DNA of 64,000 nucleotides from Flavobacterium nitrogenifigens (GCF_003254565.1 NZ_QJRI01000180.1:248001-312000), one strand, 5' to 3'. Counted from the first letter of the stretch, positions 16,444 through 25,471 are shown. Translations and numbers: made by a program. The notes: generated by a model from the letters alone, not told the origin.

Positions 16444-16460
16444 AATCCTTCTGGGATCAC
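16444..16460 (+). other. Candidate att site (right)
   Basis: An exact 17-base copy of the tRNA-Arg 3' end (AATCCTTCTGGGATCAC) stands without any tRNA body upstream. A hairpin terminator begins 6 bases later, as expected if this was the original 3' end of the tRNA gene displaced by an insertion. Confidence 0.6.
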
Positions 16461-16465
16461 TTTAT

Positions 16466-16494
16466 AGGATGATCATTTTTGATCATCCTTTTTT
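16466..16494 (+). terminator. Hairpin terminator at the island right end
   Basis: AGGATGATCA (16466-16475) pairs perfectly with TGATCATCCT (16480-16489) and is followed by T6. It may be the ancestral tRNA-Arg terminator, now 2.4 kb away from the tRNA. Confidence 0.8.
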
Positions 16495-16548
16495 GTTTTG
16501 CATCTATTTTGTTTATTTTTAGTTTTCATGATAAAAAACTTAATAATT

Positions 16549-17073
16549 ATGAGAATAGCAATACTTGGAGCTCATATGGTAGGCAAAACGACATTAGCAG
16601 AAAAACTGTATGAATCTTTTCCTGATTATGAGTTTTATCCAGAACCTTATTTTGAATTACAGGAAATGGGTTTTGATTTTTCTGAAATACCTACAGCAGA
16701 CGATTATATGGTGCAGTTGGAGCATTCTATAAAACAAATCATGAGAAGTAATAGAAATGCAATTTTTGACCGCTGTCCGATTGATCTTTTAGCCTATGCT
16801 TTAGCGGTTGATGATAATTTAAATTTCTCGTCAATATTTAATAGAATTCAAAATGCAATTAAAGAAATTGACGTTTTTGTATTTGTTCCTATTGAAAAGC
16901 CAGATCGAATTTTATGCTCAGACTCTGATTTGCCTGAGCTGAGAGATCAGGTAAATAATATTATTAGCGAATTAATTCTTGATTTTGATTTGGAAGTGAT
17001 TGAAGTAAAAGGAAGCTTATCCGAAAGACTAAATCAAATCCAAAGTAAAACGCAACAATTCCTTGCCAAATAG
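16549..17073 (+). CDS. P-loop nucleoside-kinase-like ATPase (AAA family)
   Basis: A 174-residue protein counted from ATG 16549, which puts the phosphate-binding strand MRIAILGAHMVGKTT at the N-terminus as in nucleotide and nicotinamide-riboside kinases; an ATG at 16528 and a TTG at 16498 are in frame but less likely. Walker A is GAHMVGKT. IFDRCPIDLLAYAL carries the D-R pair typical of AAA_28/deoxynucleoside kinase-like folds. The substrate is unknown. It stands alone just outside the tRNA-Arg island. Confidence 0.75.
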   Translation: MRIAILGAHMVGKTTLAEKLYESFPDYEFYPEPYFELQEMGFDFSEIPTADDYMVQLEHSIKQIMRSNRNAIFDRCPIDLLAYALAVDDNLNFSSIFNRIQNAIKEIDVFVFVPIEKPDRILCSDSDLPELRDQVNNIISELILDFDLEVIEVKGSLSERLNQIQSKTQQFLAK

Positions 17074-17155
17074 ATTGGCTCTTTCTTAATTATTTTGTGG
17101 TAAATTGCATCTTCATTTTTAATTCTAATAACAAATAAAATTTTTACTACACCCC

Positions 17156-17674
17156 ATGAATGAAGAAATTAATTTTTACCGAAATGCCAAAAAAACAAGA
17201 AGCCTACTTTTATATGCTAGCGCTATCAGTATTTTAGTAGCGATTATGCTTTTGTACGGAATAGGGACTTTTGATGGAGTATTTAAAATAAAACTATCGA
17301 TTGCTTCTGGTGCTATTCTTTTGATAATGCTTGTTTTGATATTTAAAATGCTTGCAAGTATAAAAGACAAATCTTCCTTAATTCAAATAGATTCAAATGG
17401 ATTTTCTGGAAGAACAACTCCAGTAGCTAAAGCTTTTGGAAGAATAGAATGGCAAGATGTTACCGATGTGCAATTGCAAAAAGTAGGAGGAGACACTTTG
17501 GTTGCAGTTACGACTGATAATGTAGACAAGTATGATGGTCGCGTTTCTAAATTTCTATGGAAAATGGCTTATGACGAGCAAAATTTAAAATTGAATATAA
17601 TGTACTCGGCTTCAGAAATTGAAATCGATGCAGATGAATTGTATAAGCTGTTTTTAAAATACTGGAAAAAATAG
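17156..17674 (+). CDS. Small two-helix membrane protein, STM3941-like
   Basis: A 172-residue protein with two predicted membrane helices (about residues 17-38 and 45-68) followed by a soluble PH-like beta domain containing GFSGRTTPVAKAFGRIEWQDVTDV. The layout and the IEW-D motif resemble the STM3941 family of bacterial membrane proteins with no known role. It ends before a clear terminator and has no evident operon partner. Confidence 0.7.
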   Translation: MNEEINFYRNAKKTRSLLLYASAISILVAIMLLYGIGTFDGVFKIKLSIASGAILLIMLVLIFKMLASIKDKSSLIQIDSNGFSGRTTPVAKAFGRIEWQDVTDVQLQKVGGDTLVAVTTDNVDKYDGRVSKFLWKMAYDEQNLKLNIMYSASEIEIDADELYKLFLKYWKK

Positions 17675-17678
17675 AAAA

Positions 17679-17706
17679 AGTGCCTCTCAAGTGAGAGGTA
17701 TTTTTA
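17679..17706 (+). terminator. Terminator after the STM3941-like gene
   Basis: TGCCTCTCA pairs with TGAGAGGTA around AG, followed by T5. Confidence 0.75.
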
Positions 17707-17731
17707 TTATGTTTTAGATAGAATAATATCT

Positions 17732-18505
17732 TTAGTTTCTTTTAACCGCCCAGAAAATAGAATTCCGTAATAGGGTAGTGTATGCTTCATTTTCGAATAA
17801 TTCTGGAGCATGCCCCATAAAAATATAAACGTTTCTTGAAGCAAAATGATCGTTTGTCCAAACTACGGGATGATCTCCCATTTTTATTTTTGAATCGGGT
17901 TCGTAAGTCGACTCATCAACTGAAGCCAGAACATGAACATTTGGCCTTGGACTTTTGTCATAAGTATACCATTCTTCTTTTTGGATAATGAAATCAGATG
18001 GAATTCCTTTAGTTACAGGATGCGATTTATCTTCTATGTTTACTTTTCCGCTAGCAAAATCTGGAATGTAATTTACAAATCTGATTCCGCCCATAAAATC
18101 AGAAAACCATTTCCACATTGGGTATTCGTCAAATTCTCCAAGCAAAGTGGCATGATGCAAACCAACCCATCCGCCTTTTCCGCTGTTCATGTATTTCTGA
18201 AACGCCTGCATCGATTCTTCGCTCCAAGTATAAGGAGGATAATCTAATTGTATAAAAACCTGATATTGTTTTAAAAGTGTTTCATTGATTGTTTTGGTGC
18301 TTTCAATATAATCAATGGTAAAGCTGCTGTCAATGGTAAGTTTGTTCAGCCAAGGTTTAGCTGCTTTAGTAAACGGAAGATGATGTCCGCCATTTTCGTA
18401 TAAAACTAAAGCTTTAAATCGCGATTTTTTTTGTTTTTGAGCTGTGCAATCCAGTTGAAAGAAACAGCTTAAAATAAGTATAATAAATACTATTGAATTT
18501 TTCAT
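17732..18505 (-). CDS. ThuA domain-containing secreted protein
   Basis: A 257-residue protein with an N-terminal signal peptide (FIILILSCFFQLDCTAQ). The mature part matches ThuA/trehalose-utilisation-type proteins with a class I glutamine-amidotransferase-like fold: FKALVLYENGGHHLPF, WVGLHHATLLGEF, HPVTKGIPSDFIIQKEEWY, HPVVWTNDHFASRNVYIFMGH. Such proteins are common in Bacteroidota glycan loci, but the catalytic role is unclear. No carbohydrate genes are adjacent. Periplasmic location is expected. Confidence 0.88.
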   Translation of the reverse strand: MKNSIVFIILILSCFFQLDCTAQKQKKSRFKALVLYENGGHHLPFTKAAKPWLNKLTIDSSFTIDYIESTKTINETLLKQYQVFIQLDYPPYTWSEESMQAFQKYMNSGKGGWVGLHHATLLGEFDEYPMWKWFSDFMGGIRFVNYIPDFASGKVNIEDKSHPVTKGIPSDFIIQKEEWYTYDKSPRPNVHVLASVDESTYEPDSKIKMGDHPVVWTNDHFASRNVYIFMGHAPELFENEAYTTLLRNSIFWAVKRN

Positions 18506-18826
18506 GAAAGCAATTGTGTGATGACAAAATAAATTATGGTTCAGACCTTGTGGTTATCACTTGTAAAAATAAGGCTAAATGCCGAATCCACTTTTTGGTC
18601 CAGCGCCATTCATTGCCTTTTTCTTCCATTTTAAAATCGATTCACAAACTGTTAGGACTTATGTCTTTGTCAATTTTTAGTTTTTAGCTAGTGTGCAAAT
18701 TACAAAAAAGATAAAATTTGCGAAAGCTAATGCCTTGATGCTAAAATCTGCAAATTATAGCAGGAATTATTTTTATTGATTTTGTGCAATAATGAAAAGA
18801 GAGATGATGTGTATTTGATGTGATTT
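18506..18826. other. 321-base non-coding gap
   Basis: I see no gene, tRNA or strong hairpin here. It holds the upstream region of the ThuA gene on the minus strand and the 3' side of a small minus-strand gene. Confidence 0.5.
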
Positions 18827-19042
18827 TTATTGACCAGGCATGATATTTTTAATTGAAAATTCTTCAATTTGGCTAAAACATTTTGAATGGATTTCAAGTC
18901 CTTCTTCATACTGTTCAAGACTCATTCCGTATAAATAAGCAATGTTTTTAAAATCATTTTTATCTGACGATAAGATTTCAAAATGATTATGAATAGCCTC
19001 TTGCTGGTTGTTTTCTTTTTTATTATTATTTCGAGTTGTCAT
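18827..19042 (-). CDS. Hypothetical small protein
   Basis: A 71-residue acidic, polar protein (N-terminus MTTRNNNKKENNQQ; middle NIAYLYGMSLEQYEEGLEIH). No known domain is recognised. It follows another small minus-strand gene by 45 bases and both diverge from an XRE regulator, so the three may be one small regulated module. Confidence 0.55.
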   Translation of the reverse strand: MTTRNNNKKENNQQEAIHNHFEILSSDKNDFKNIAYLYGMSLEQYEEGLEIHSKCFSQIEEFSIKNIMPGQ

Positions 19043-19087
19043 AAAATAAGCTTTGGTAATATATTGTTTTATACTGTTTTTTGAAAA

Positions 19088-19357
19088 TTATGAAGTAAGA
19101 AGTTTAATCTTTTCGACTGCCTCTTTGTTTTCATTGGCTACTTCTACCAATGCGAGTAAAATATCATTTCTTAGAATGGTTTTATTTCTTACGTTTCTAA
19201 TTAATGCTTTGCTCGGAGCAGGCTGCCCTTTTTTTACGATACAAGCAATAGTAAGATCAACATATGTTACAGGTAAATGCTTATCTATAAATTCATAAGC
19301 TTTTTTATTGTGAGAATTATCTTCTTTAAAATTGCTATTATTGATTAATTTTGACAT
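19088..19357 (-). CDS. Hypothetical small protein
   Basis: An 89-residue protein not recognised with certainty. The segment VDLTIACIVKKGQPAPSKAL, then RNKTILRNDILLALVEVANE, looks like a compact helical domain of the kind found among regulatory genes of Bacteroidota mobile elements; that is an impression only. It is divergent from the XRE regulator at 19481 with a 123-base AT-rich control region. Confidence 0.6.
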   Translation of the reverse strand: MSKLINNSNFKEDNSHNKKAYEFIDKHLPVTYVDLTIACIVKKGQPAPSKALIRNVRNKTILRNDILLALVEVANENKEAVEKIKLLTS

Positions 19358-19480
19358 ATATTTGCTAATAATTATTTGTATGTATTTTATTACGAGTAAA
19401 TGTAAGAATAATATTATACTACTTATTCTTTTTAATGTTAAAAAATATATTTTATCTATATTTTCATTTGAATTTTAATA

Positions 19481-19804
19481 ATGATGTATCACGAAAAACT
19501 AAGTAAATTCTTTAAGGATAAAGGATTAAAGCAGAAGGAAGTCGGGGCAATTTTAGGATTTAGTCCGGCGATGATTGGAAGATATTTACATGGAACAGCT
19601 AGTATTGGTTCTGAATTTATTATTAGCCTAAGTAAAAATTTTCCAGATGTGGATTTGAATGATCTTTTTGCCGATGAGCAAAATAAGGTTAATGAAGTTG
19701 GGCCAGTTTATGAGAAGGAGAATATTCTGAATGATTTGCAAGAAATTGAAGGACGTATTCATAATATTCGTTTGCGTCTGGCAGGCACAAGATTTGAGGA
19801 ATAA
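19481..19804 (+). CDS. XRE family helix-turn-helix regulator
   Basis: A 107-residue protein. Residues about 5-62 form the Cro/C1-type DNA-binding domain (LSKFFKDKGLKQKEVGAILGF, SPAMIGRYLHG); the C-terminal 40 residues form a likely dimerising helix. Two ATGs adjoin at 19481 and 19484. It faces two small minus-strand genes in a repressor/target arrangement and ends at a hairpin terminator. Confidence 0.88.
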   Translation: MMYHEKLSKFFKDKGLKQKEVGAILGFSPAMIGRYLHGTASIGSEFIISLSKNFPDVDLNDLFADEQNKVNEVGPVYEKENILNDLQEIEGRIHNIRLRLAGTRFEE

Positions 19805-19860
19805 TAATGAAGTTTATCAGAAAGTAATCTAATCATTAAAAAATGAAACAATATTAATTT

Positions 19861-19885
19861 AAACCACTCTTTTTGAGTGGTTTTT
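19861..19885 (+). terminator. Terminator after the XRE gene
   Basis: AAACCACTC pairs with GAGTGGTTT around TTTTT and is followed by more T. Confidence 0.8.
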
Positions 19886-19982
19886 TGTTTTTAAAATACT
19901 CTTTTTTTTATTTAAATCTACGCTTACAGTTTAAGTTTTTTTTTTATTAAATTTGATTAACAATTTCTAGCAGTAACCAAAT

Positions 19983-21086
19983 ATGGAAAAATTAAAACGA
20001 CCGGTTTATGTTAAACCTGGAGCAGATGATTTTTTTAAAAAGATGCGTTTAGAAGTGAATGAAACGGTCTTAAAAAACTCGTCTTTGTATGTATTAAATG
20101 TTGTGAAGTCCTTAGGACTTCTGGCAGTATTTTTTTTGTTCTACGCCTGTATTTTGATTTTCGGCAACCAGACGCCCTTGTTGTTTCTTTTTTATATTTT
20201 GTCTGGTATTACAATGATCGTTTTATTTATAAATGCTTTTCATGATGCTGCGCATGGAGCTTTGTTTAAAAAGCCTAAGCACAATGAATGGTTTTTATAT
20301 GTTTTAGAACTCTTTGGGAGTAATCACTGGCTTTGGATGCGACGTCATATAAGTCTGCATCATGCTTATCCAAACGTGCCAGATTGGGACGTAGATATTA
20401 AACAGAGCGATATTATTAGAATATTTCCGAACAGTCCGCTATTTAATTACCACAAGTATCAGCACATTTACATGTGGTTTATTTATCCTCTTTACAGCCT
20501 CAATTGGCTTTATATTAGAGATTTTAAAGACTTTTTTGGCACAAAGGATAACTATGTAAAGAAAGTAGTAGATAAAATTCCGAGACAAGAAGTTTATAGA
20601 CTGTTTGCGGCTAAGATTATAAATCTCATTTATTTGCTTTTTATCCCAATGATGCTCTTAAGCCAGCCATGGCATATGGTGCTTTTTGCGTGGCTATCTA
20701 TGCATTTATGCGGTAGTGCAATTGGTGTTGTGGCATTGGTCTCTACACACGTTGATGAAGATGCGCACTTTCCGCATGCTGATGAAGATGGAAATCTTTC
20801 TGATACATGGGTAATGCATCAAATGATTGTGACTAAGGATTTTAGTACAGAAAGTAAACTGGCTAATTTTCTTTACGGCGGATTTACGCATCACGTAGCG
20901 CATCATCTTTTTCCAGCTGTTGGTCATACGTACTATCCGTATATTACGCCAATTATAAAACGTTATGCAGAAGAATACAATTTGCCATACACCTCATATC
21001 CGTTTTATCATGCTGTTCGTTCTCATTTTAGAATGTTGAGAGACAAAGGTGTAAAAGAAAATATTTTGATTACAGGAGAAATATAA
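19983..21086 (+). CDS. Membrane fatty acid desaturase
   Basis: A 367-residue integral membrane di-iron enzyme. All three histidine boxes are visible: HDAAH at 87-91, RHISLHH at 121-127 and HHVAHH near 302-307. Hydrophobic spans lie at about 38-85 and 205-260. The order and spacing fit acyl-CoA or acyl-lipid desaturases of the linoleoyl-CoA desaturase-like group. It introduces double bonds into membrane acyl chains using O2 and an electron donor. It is monocistronic, with a bidirectional terminator after it. Confidence 0.92.
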   Translation: MEKLKRPVYVKPGADDFFKKMRLEVNETVLKNSSLYVLNVVKSLGLLAVFFLFYACILIFGNQTPLLFLFYILSGITMIVLFINAFHDAAHGALFKKPKHNEWFLYVLELFGSNHWLWMRRHISLHHAYPNVPDWDVDIKQSDIIRIFPNSPLFNYHKYQHIYMWFIYPLYSLNWLYIRDFKDFFGTKDNYVKKVVDKIPRQEVYRLFAAKIINLIYLLFIPMMLLSQPWHMVLFAWLSMHLCGSAIGVVALVSTHVDEDAHFPHADEDGNLSDTWVMHQMIVTKDFSTESKLANFLYGGFTHHVAHHLFPAVGHTYYPYITPIIKRYAEEYNLPYTSYPFYHAVRSHFRMLRDKGVKENILITGEI

Positions 21087-21103
21087 CTCTAAAAATATCC
21101 AAT

Positions 21104-21136
21104 AAAAAAAGCGGTTTTTTAAACCGCTTTTTTTTT
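21104..21136. terminator. Bidirectional terminator
   Basis: AAAGCGGTTT (21108-21117) pairs with AAACCGCTTT (21121-21130), with A and T tracts on both sides. It serves the desaturase and the convergent lipoprotein gene. Confidence 0.85.
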
Positions 21137-21143
21137 GCCTGCA

Positions 21144-21665
21144 TTATTTTTTATTTTGAATATTCTCCTTTTTAATATTTAGATCTTTTAAGAAGTTATC
21201 TTTTATTTCAATGTCAAAGTTATCTTCTTTAAAAACCGTCAGTTTTGATTCGGAAAATTTGTAGACATTGATTTTATTATTTTTAACGTCAATATACAAA
21301 TCATAAGAATAAGTACTGCAGTCATGCTGCTTACAGCCCCACGCATGAAGTATATTATCTTGTTTTTCAAAAGGAGTTTCGGTGTTCCAGTTTTTTACCA
21401 TTTGATCGTAATCAGCTCCTAATAATTTTTTTAATCTCGGAGCTAAACCGCTTTTGGTTAAAAACTGTGTTCCAATGACACTTTTATCTACTAAACCATA
21501 CAAAGTATCATTTGGATTCAAAACAATACTGTCTGCCTGTAAAGCTTCAGTCTTAATAGAAGTAGAATCAGTTTTAGGAACTTCTTTTATAATTTCTTTT
21601 TTACAGGAAAATAAGATTAAACTGCTTACAAGTGCTGCTGAAATGTATTTGGCTCTGTAATTCAT
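21144..21665 (-). CDS. Hypothetical lipoprotein
   Basis: A 173-residue protein with a lipoprotein signal (ALVSSLILFSC, then KKE) placing Cys21 at the lipid site. The mature part has no recognised family; it contains HAWGCKQHDCSTYSYDLYID, two cysteines that could form a disulfide, and a C-terminal beta-rich stretch. That core recalls small inhibitor-like lipoproteins of the Ivy type, but this is a weak resemblance. Confidence 0.7.
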   Translation of the reverse strand: MNYRAKYISAALVSSLILFSCKKEIIKEVPKTDSTSIKTEALQADSIVLNPNDTLYGLVDKSVIGTQFLTKSGLAPRLKKLLGADYDQMVKNWNTETPFEKQDNILHAWGCKQHDCSTYSYDLYIDVKNNKINVYKFSESKLTVFKEDNFDIEIKDNFLKDLNIKKENIQNKK

Positions 21666-21873
21666 AATATAACTGTTTTTTAGAATTAATAATTTAATTT
21701 ACAAAGTCGTAAAGAGCTAATTTTCATAAAGATATTAAAAATAATGTTTGGTTCGAAAGGAATTTATGACGAATTATAGATTTATAAAAACAAGCTTTTT
21801 ACCCTTAAAGAGAAATTGTTGAATCGGTTTTTAAGTTTTTTTGTTTAATTTCATTTTTTAAAATCTTCTTACA

Positions 21874-22521
21874 ATGAATCATACTTTCAAAATATTAGTC
21901 TTTTTTCTTTTTGGGATCAGCTGTTTACAAGCGCAAAATGAAACTTATACAGCTTCAGTTGAAGTAAAGGTTTCTGATACTGCGTTTGTCAATCTGCGAG
22001 ATTACAGCAATGATTTTGTCTATGATATGAAATACGCAACAGATGATAATTTCTTAAAGACAAAAGTTTATGATTGTGCCGAATGTATGCTTCGCTTAAA
22101 GACTGTAAAAGCATTAATTGCGGCCAATAAAGATTTTTTGAAGAAAGGTTATAGAATCAAATTATATGATTGTTACAGACCTTTGGATATTCAGAAAAAA
22201 ATGTGGGAGATCGTATCAAATCCTATTTATGTTGCAGATCCAAAAAAAGGCTCCATCCATAATAGAGGAGGAGCCGTTGATATTTCTTTGGTGGATATAA
22301 CTGGAAAAGAAGTTGATATGGGAACTTCTTTTGATTTTTTTGGAATTATGGCGAGCCACAATTTTAAACAGCTTTCAAAAGAAATACTTGCTAATAGAGC
22401 TTATTTAAAAAAGACCATGATTAAAAATGGTTTTAACTCTTTTGATTCTGAGTGGTGGCATTATAATTTAAAAACCGGTTTAAAGGATAATGTGTCTAAC
22501 CAGAAATGGAAGTGCAATTAA
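21874..22521 (+). CDS. D-alanyl-D-alanine dipeptidase (M15D, VanX/DdpX-like)
   Basis: A 215-residue periplasmic protein with a signal peptide (ILVFFLFGISCLQAQ). Zinc ligands fit the family: His129 and Asp136 in HNRGGAVDIS, and Glu193/His196 in EWWHYNL. Family enzymes cleave D-Ala-D-Ala for peptidoglycan turnover or nutrient recovery; no vanH/vanA neighbours exist, so glycopeptide resistance is not implied. Its stop codon abuts the stop of the convergent gene. Confidence 0.9.
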   Translation: MNHTFKILVFFLFGISCLQAQNETYTASVEVKVSDTAFVNLRDYSNDFVYDMKYATDDNFLKTKVYDCAECMLRLKTVKALIAANKDFLKKGYRIKLYDCYRPLDIQKKMWEIVSNPIYVADPKKGSIHNRGGAVDISLVDITGKEVDMGTSFDFFGIMASHNFKQLSKEILANRAYLKKTMIKNGFNSFDSEWWHYNLKTGLKDNVSNQKWKCN

Positions 22522-23088
22522 TTACTCAACGCACCTAATATTATCCATAAAATAAGTGTTCGGGTTGGTTACCTTTCCATTTAATTCAGAAGTAAGTTCT
22601 CGTTTTACAATATAATCTTCTGTATTGGTAAGATATTTAATTCTCATTATTGAAATTGGAGATTTTTTCAGTTCCTCGTAATTATCTTTCATAAACATAA
22701 AAATCCCAGTATTGATGCGGTTGTCAAATCCTTTTTCATCACGAATCAATGTGCCGCAATTTTCTTGATTGATATGCATTAAGGTTACAATTTTTCCGTT
22801 TTCTAATTGTAAAAAGACTTTTGAGTTTTTATCAAAACAGTTTGCCTTGATAAAATCTTTGCTTTTTTGGATAGATTGCAGGTTCAATGTTGGCAAACCA
22901 TCTGTTTGAGCCAAGGAGAAGAAGATATAATTAAAGCTTCCGCCAAAATATTTCTCACTCATCAAATATTCATTTGTTACTTTATAAGATCCGATGGAGT
23001 CGTTTACATTTACACTGTATTCACAAGGTTTTTGGGCAAATGCGGTAAAGGTTAATAAAAATAGAGTTAGCGTAATTAATTGTTTCAT
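22522..23088 (-). CDS. Hypothetical secreted protein
   Basis: A 188-residue protein with signal peptide MKQLITLTLFLLTFTAFA. The mature part is beta-rich and of no recognised family; two cysteine-containing segments (NCFDKNSKV and ENCGTLIRDEKG) stand out. It follows the THUMP-like methyltransferase gene by 4 bases on the same strand, which suggests co-transcription without a clear functional link. Confidence 0.7.
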   Translation of the reverse strand: MKQLITLTLFLLTFTAFAQKPCEYSVNVNDSIGSYKVTNEYLMSEKYFGGSFNYIFFSLAQTDGLPTLNLQSIQKSKDFIKANCFDKNSKVFLQLENGKIVTLMHINQENCGTLIRDEKGFDNRINTGIFMFMKDNYEELKKSPISIMRIKYLTNTEDYIVKRELTSELNGKVTNPNTYFMDNIRCVE

Positions 23089-23092
23089 TGTG

Positions 23093-24271
23093 TTAGATTA
23101 TTTTGGTGCAAATTAAAACTATTTTGTTATCTTTTACATCTGTCGTAAAAAAACAATACAAATTTCCTCCATTTTTTATTTTCCACTTCTTTCGGATGTT
23201 TTCTACAGTCTCAGGAAAATTACGAGTGGTAATATTAGCCTGCTTATTGGCTAGTTCATTTTTCATCTCATTTTTATGGTATGAAATGACTTTTTGAATT
23301 TCAAATTTCCTTCCCGGAAAATCGATTAAATCTTCTGAAGTATATAAATGAGAATGTTTGTGGAGCTTATTAATCTGAAAAGCAGTACTGATTTCATCAA
23401 AACCTCCAGATTTCATAATTGCCGAATTTGGCTCGTATAAATATTGTTGAGGTAAATTATAAATAGGAAAAGATTCTTCGCCTAGAATAAATTCAAAAGT
23501 TTCTGTTTTTTCTTTTAAAATATTAGCAGTCTTTAAAGTTATTTTGCCCGAATACTCTTTATGAATTTCAAAAAGCAGTTCTTTAACTTCATTTTCTAAA
23601 GCAATGACGTGAATGTTCTTTACATTTTTTAATTCTGATAATCCTGCCGAAATGTCTAGTAAAGGTGCCGTTTTAATTAAAATAGAGTCTGATTTTTCAA
23701 AATAAAAATCAAGCAATTCCGGAACATTTGGCAGACAGTCTTTTAGCATAAAAACTTTGCCTTTGCTGTCGTTTCTTCGTGAAGGATCAATATAAATCCA
23801 ATCATATTTTTGTTTGATTTCTTCTAATAAATGCATAGAATCGCCAGCATAAAAAGTACAATTTTCAACTTGCAGCTGTTTAAAATTATGAGCTACAGTT
23901 TCAGACAATTGTTCATTTATTTCACAATGCGTTATCGATTTAAATTTCTTCGAAAAATAATAATCATCAACGCCAAAACCGCCAGTTAAATCAATTAAAG
24001 ATTCGCCAGATATTAAAGAAGCCTTATAAGTTGCAGTTTTCTCTGAAGAGGTTTGTTCTACTGAGATTTTGCTTGGATAAATAATATTTTCGGCTGTAAA
24101 CCAAGTCGGAAGTTTTTCTTTTGCTTTTGATCGGGCTTCAATCTGATTTAAAATTAAAATCCAATCCATTTCTGGAAACGGATTTTTTTGGAGCGCCAAT
24201 TTTGTTATATCTGCACCAGTATTTTCTTTTATAAATTCTTGAATTTCTGGATGCAAAATAGGATTGTTCAA
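23093..24271 (-). CDS. Class I methyltransferase with THUMP-like domain
   Basis: A 392-residue protein. The central Rossmann domain contains SLIDLTGGFGVDDYYFSKKF (motif I), CEINEQLSETVAHNF (motif II) and DWIYIDPSRRND, an N6-methylase-like DPxR motif. The C-terminal part is the THUMP-like domain found after such methylases in Bacteroidota, which suggests an RNA substrate. The start is TTG at 24271, 2 bases after the stop of the upstream permease gene, so the two overlap in one transcript. Confidence 0.85.
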   Translation of the reverse strand: MNNPILHPEIQEFIKENTGADITKLALQKNPFPEMDWILILNQIEARSKAKEKLPTWFTAENIIYPSKISVEQTSSEKTATYKASLISGESLIDLTGGFGVDDYYFSKKFKSITHCEINEQLSETVAHNFKQLQVENCTFYAGDSMHLLEEIKQKYDWIYIDPSRRNDSKGKVFMLKDCLPNVPELLDFYFEKSDSILIKTAPLLDISAGLSELKNVKNIHVIALENEVKELLFEIHKEYSGKITLKTANILKEKTETFEFILGEESFPIYNLPQQYLYEPNSAIMKSGGFDEISTAFQINKLHKHSHLYTSEDLIDFPGRKFEIQKVISYHKNEMKNELANKQANITTRNFPETVENIRKKWKIKNGGNLYCFFTTDVKDNKIVLICTKII

Positions 24272-24273
24272 AG

Positions 24274-25365
24274 CTAAATTCTTTCGGTTAATACGGAGAC
24301 AATTTTATTATTAGGAAAAAATTCTTTTAAAATTACTTTAATCATCGTAAACGCTGGAATGGCTATTATCATACCCACAATTCCAAACGTAATACCGCTG
24401 ATTAATATAACTAAGAATATTTCTAACGGGTGCGAATTTACACTTTTTGACGAAATTATGGGCTGGCTAATATTGTTGTCAATTGCCTGTACCAATAAAA
24501 AGCCAATAATGACATAAATGGTTGTTGGAAGAATTTCTGACTGAAAATCTTTTCCAATCATGCTTATCATGGTAAGAATTCCAGCTAAGGTTGTCCCAAT
24601 AATTGGTCCCAAATAGGGAATTATATTTAGAATGGCGCATAAAAAGGCAATTACAAAAGCATTTTTATTTCCAAAGATTAGCAATACAATCAGATATAGA
24701 ATAAACACTACAATTAGCTGCAGTAATAAACCAATGAAATAGCGTGTAAGTAAATGGTTTATTTTGGCAATAGAATTTAAAATTTTATCTTCATTTGAAT
24801 CTGGCAATATTCTTCTTGCCTGATCTTTAAAGATATCCTGATCTTTTATGAAAAAGAAAGTAATAAAAAACACTGATACCAATCCCATTCCCATATCGGC
24901 CATAAAGTTGATTATAGTATTGATGAATCCTGTAAAATAGCTAAAATCTAAGAAAGAAATGAGCTTAGAATCTTTTATAACTTTATTCAAATCTATATGC
25001 GGAATATTAAAGTATTTTTCAAGACTGTTTTCTGTTTCTATAAATTGAGATTGTAGATGTGCCGTGTCAAGAAGAGCTAGATTATTTGCTTGAGAAATAA
25101 TTAAAGGGACAAATAATAGAATGAAACCCACAATTAGAAAAATGAAAAAGATAATTGTAGTTGAAGCGGCCATCGAATTGCTGAATTTTAATTTGTTCTT
25201 TAAAAACAAAACCATCGGGTTGGCGATTAAGCACAATATTAATGAAATACACAAATAGACAATTACTGTTTGAATTTCATATAAAAAATACAAGACGATG
25301 CCAATTATTAAAATTGTAGCTAAAGCTCTTAATATTCCGTTAGAAATAGTTTTTGATGTGATCAT
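24274..25365 (-). CDS. AI-2E family transporter
   Basis: A 363-residue permease with about eight membrane helices, including paired N-terminal spans, a long amphipathic middle (about 95-150) and a C-terminal block with GPIIGTTLAGI and ISQPIISSKSVNSHPLEIFLV. The latter is the AI-2E (PerM/YdiK) signature. Family members export autoinducer-2 or act as Na+/H+ antiporters; the substrate here is unknown. It is first gene of a unit with the THUMP-like methyltransferase. Confidence 0.9.
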   Translation of the reverse strand: MITSKTISNGILRALATILIIGIVLYFLYEIQTVIVYLCISLILCLIANPMVLFLKNKLKFSNSMAASTTIIFFIFLIVGFILLFVPLIISQANNLALLDTAHLQSQFIETENSLEKYFNIPHIDLNKVIKDSKLISFLDFSYFTGFINTIINFMADMGMGLVSVFFITFFFIKDQDIFKDQARRILPDSNEDKILNSIAKINHLLTRYFIGLLLQLIVVFILYLIVLLIFGNKNAFVIAFLCAILNIIPYLGPIIGTTLAGILTMISMIGKDFQSEILPTTIYVIIGFLLVQAIDNNISQPIISSKSVNSHPLEIFLVILISGITFGIVGMIIAIPAFTMIKVILKEFFPNNKIVSVLTERI

Positions 25366-25421
25366 GCTTAAAATTTAGACTATAAATATAGGAAAAAGCA
25401 TTCTAAAATTTAGGTGTAAAC

Positions 25422-25450
25422 AAAAAAAGCGAGATGATTCATCTCGCTTT
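25422..25450 (-). terminator. Terminator of the M43 lipoprotein gene
   Basis: AAAGCGAGAT (25426-25435) pairs with ATCTCGCTTT (25441-25450). On the minus strand the stem runs into a T7 tract. Confidence 0.85.
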
Positions 25451-25471
25451 ATTGATATTTTTAGTTTCAGC

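Noticed and set aside
21874..22521. Vancomycin-resistance interpretation of the VanX-like dipeptidase
   Set aside because: No vanH/vanA-type ligase or dehydrogenase is adjacent; such dipeptidases are common housekeeping proteins.
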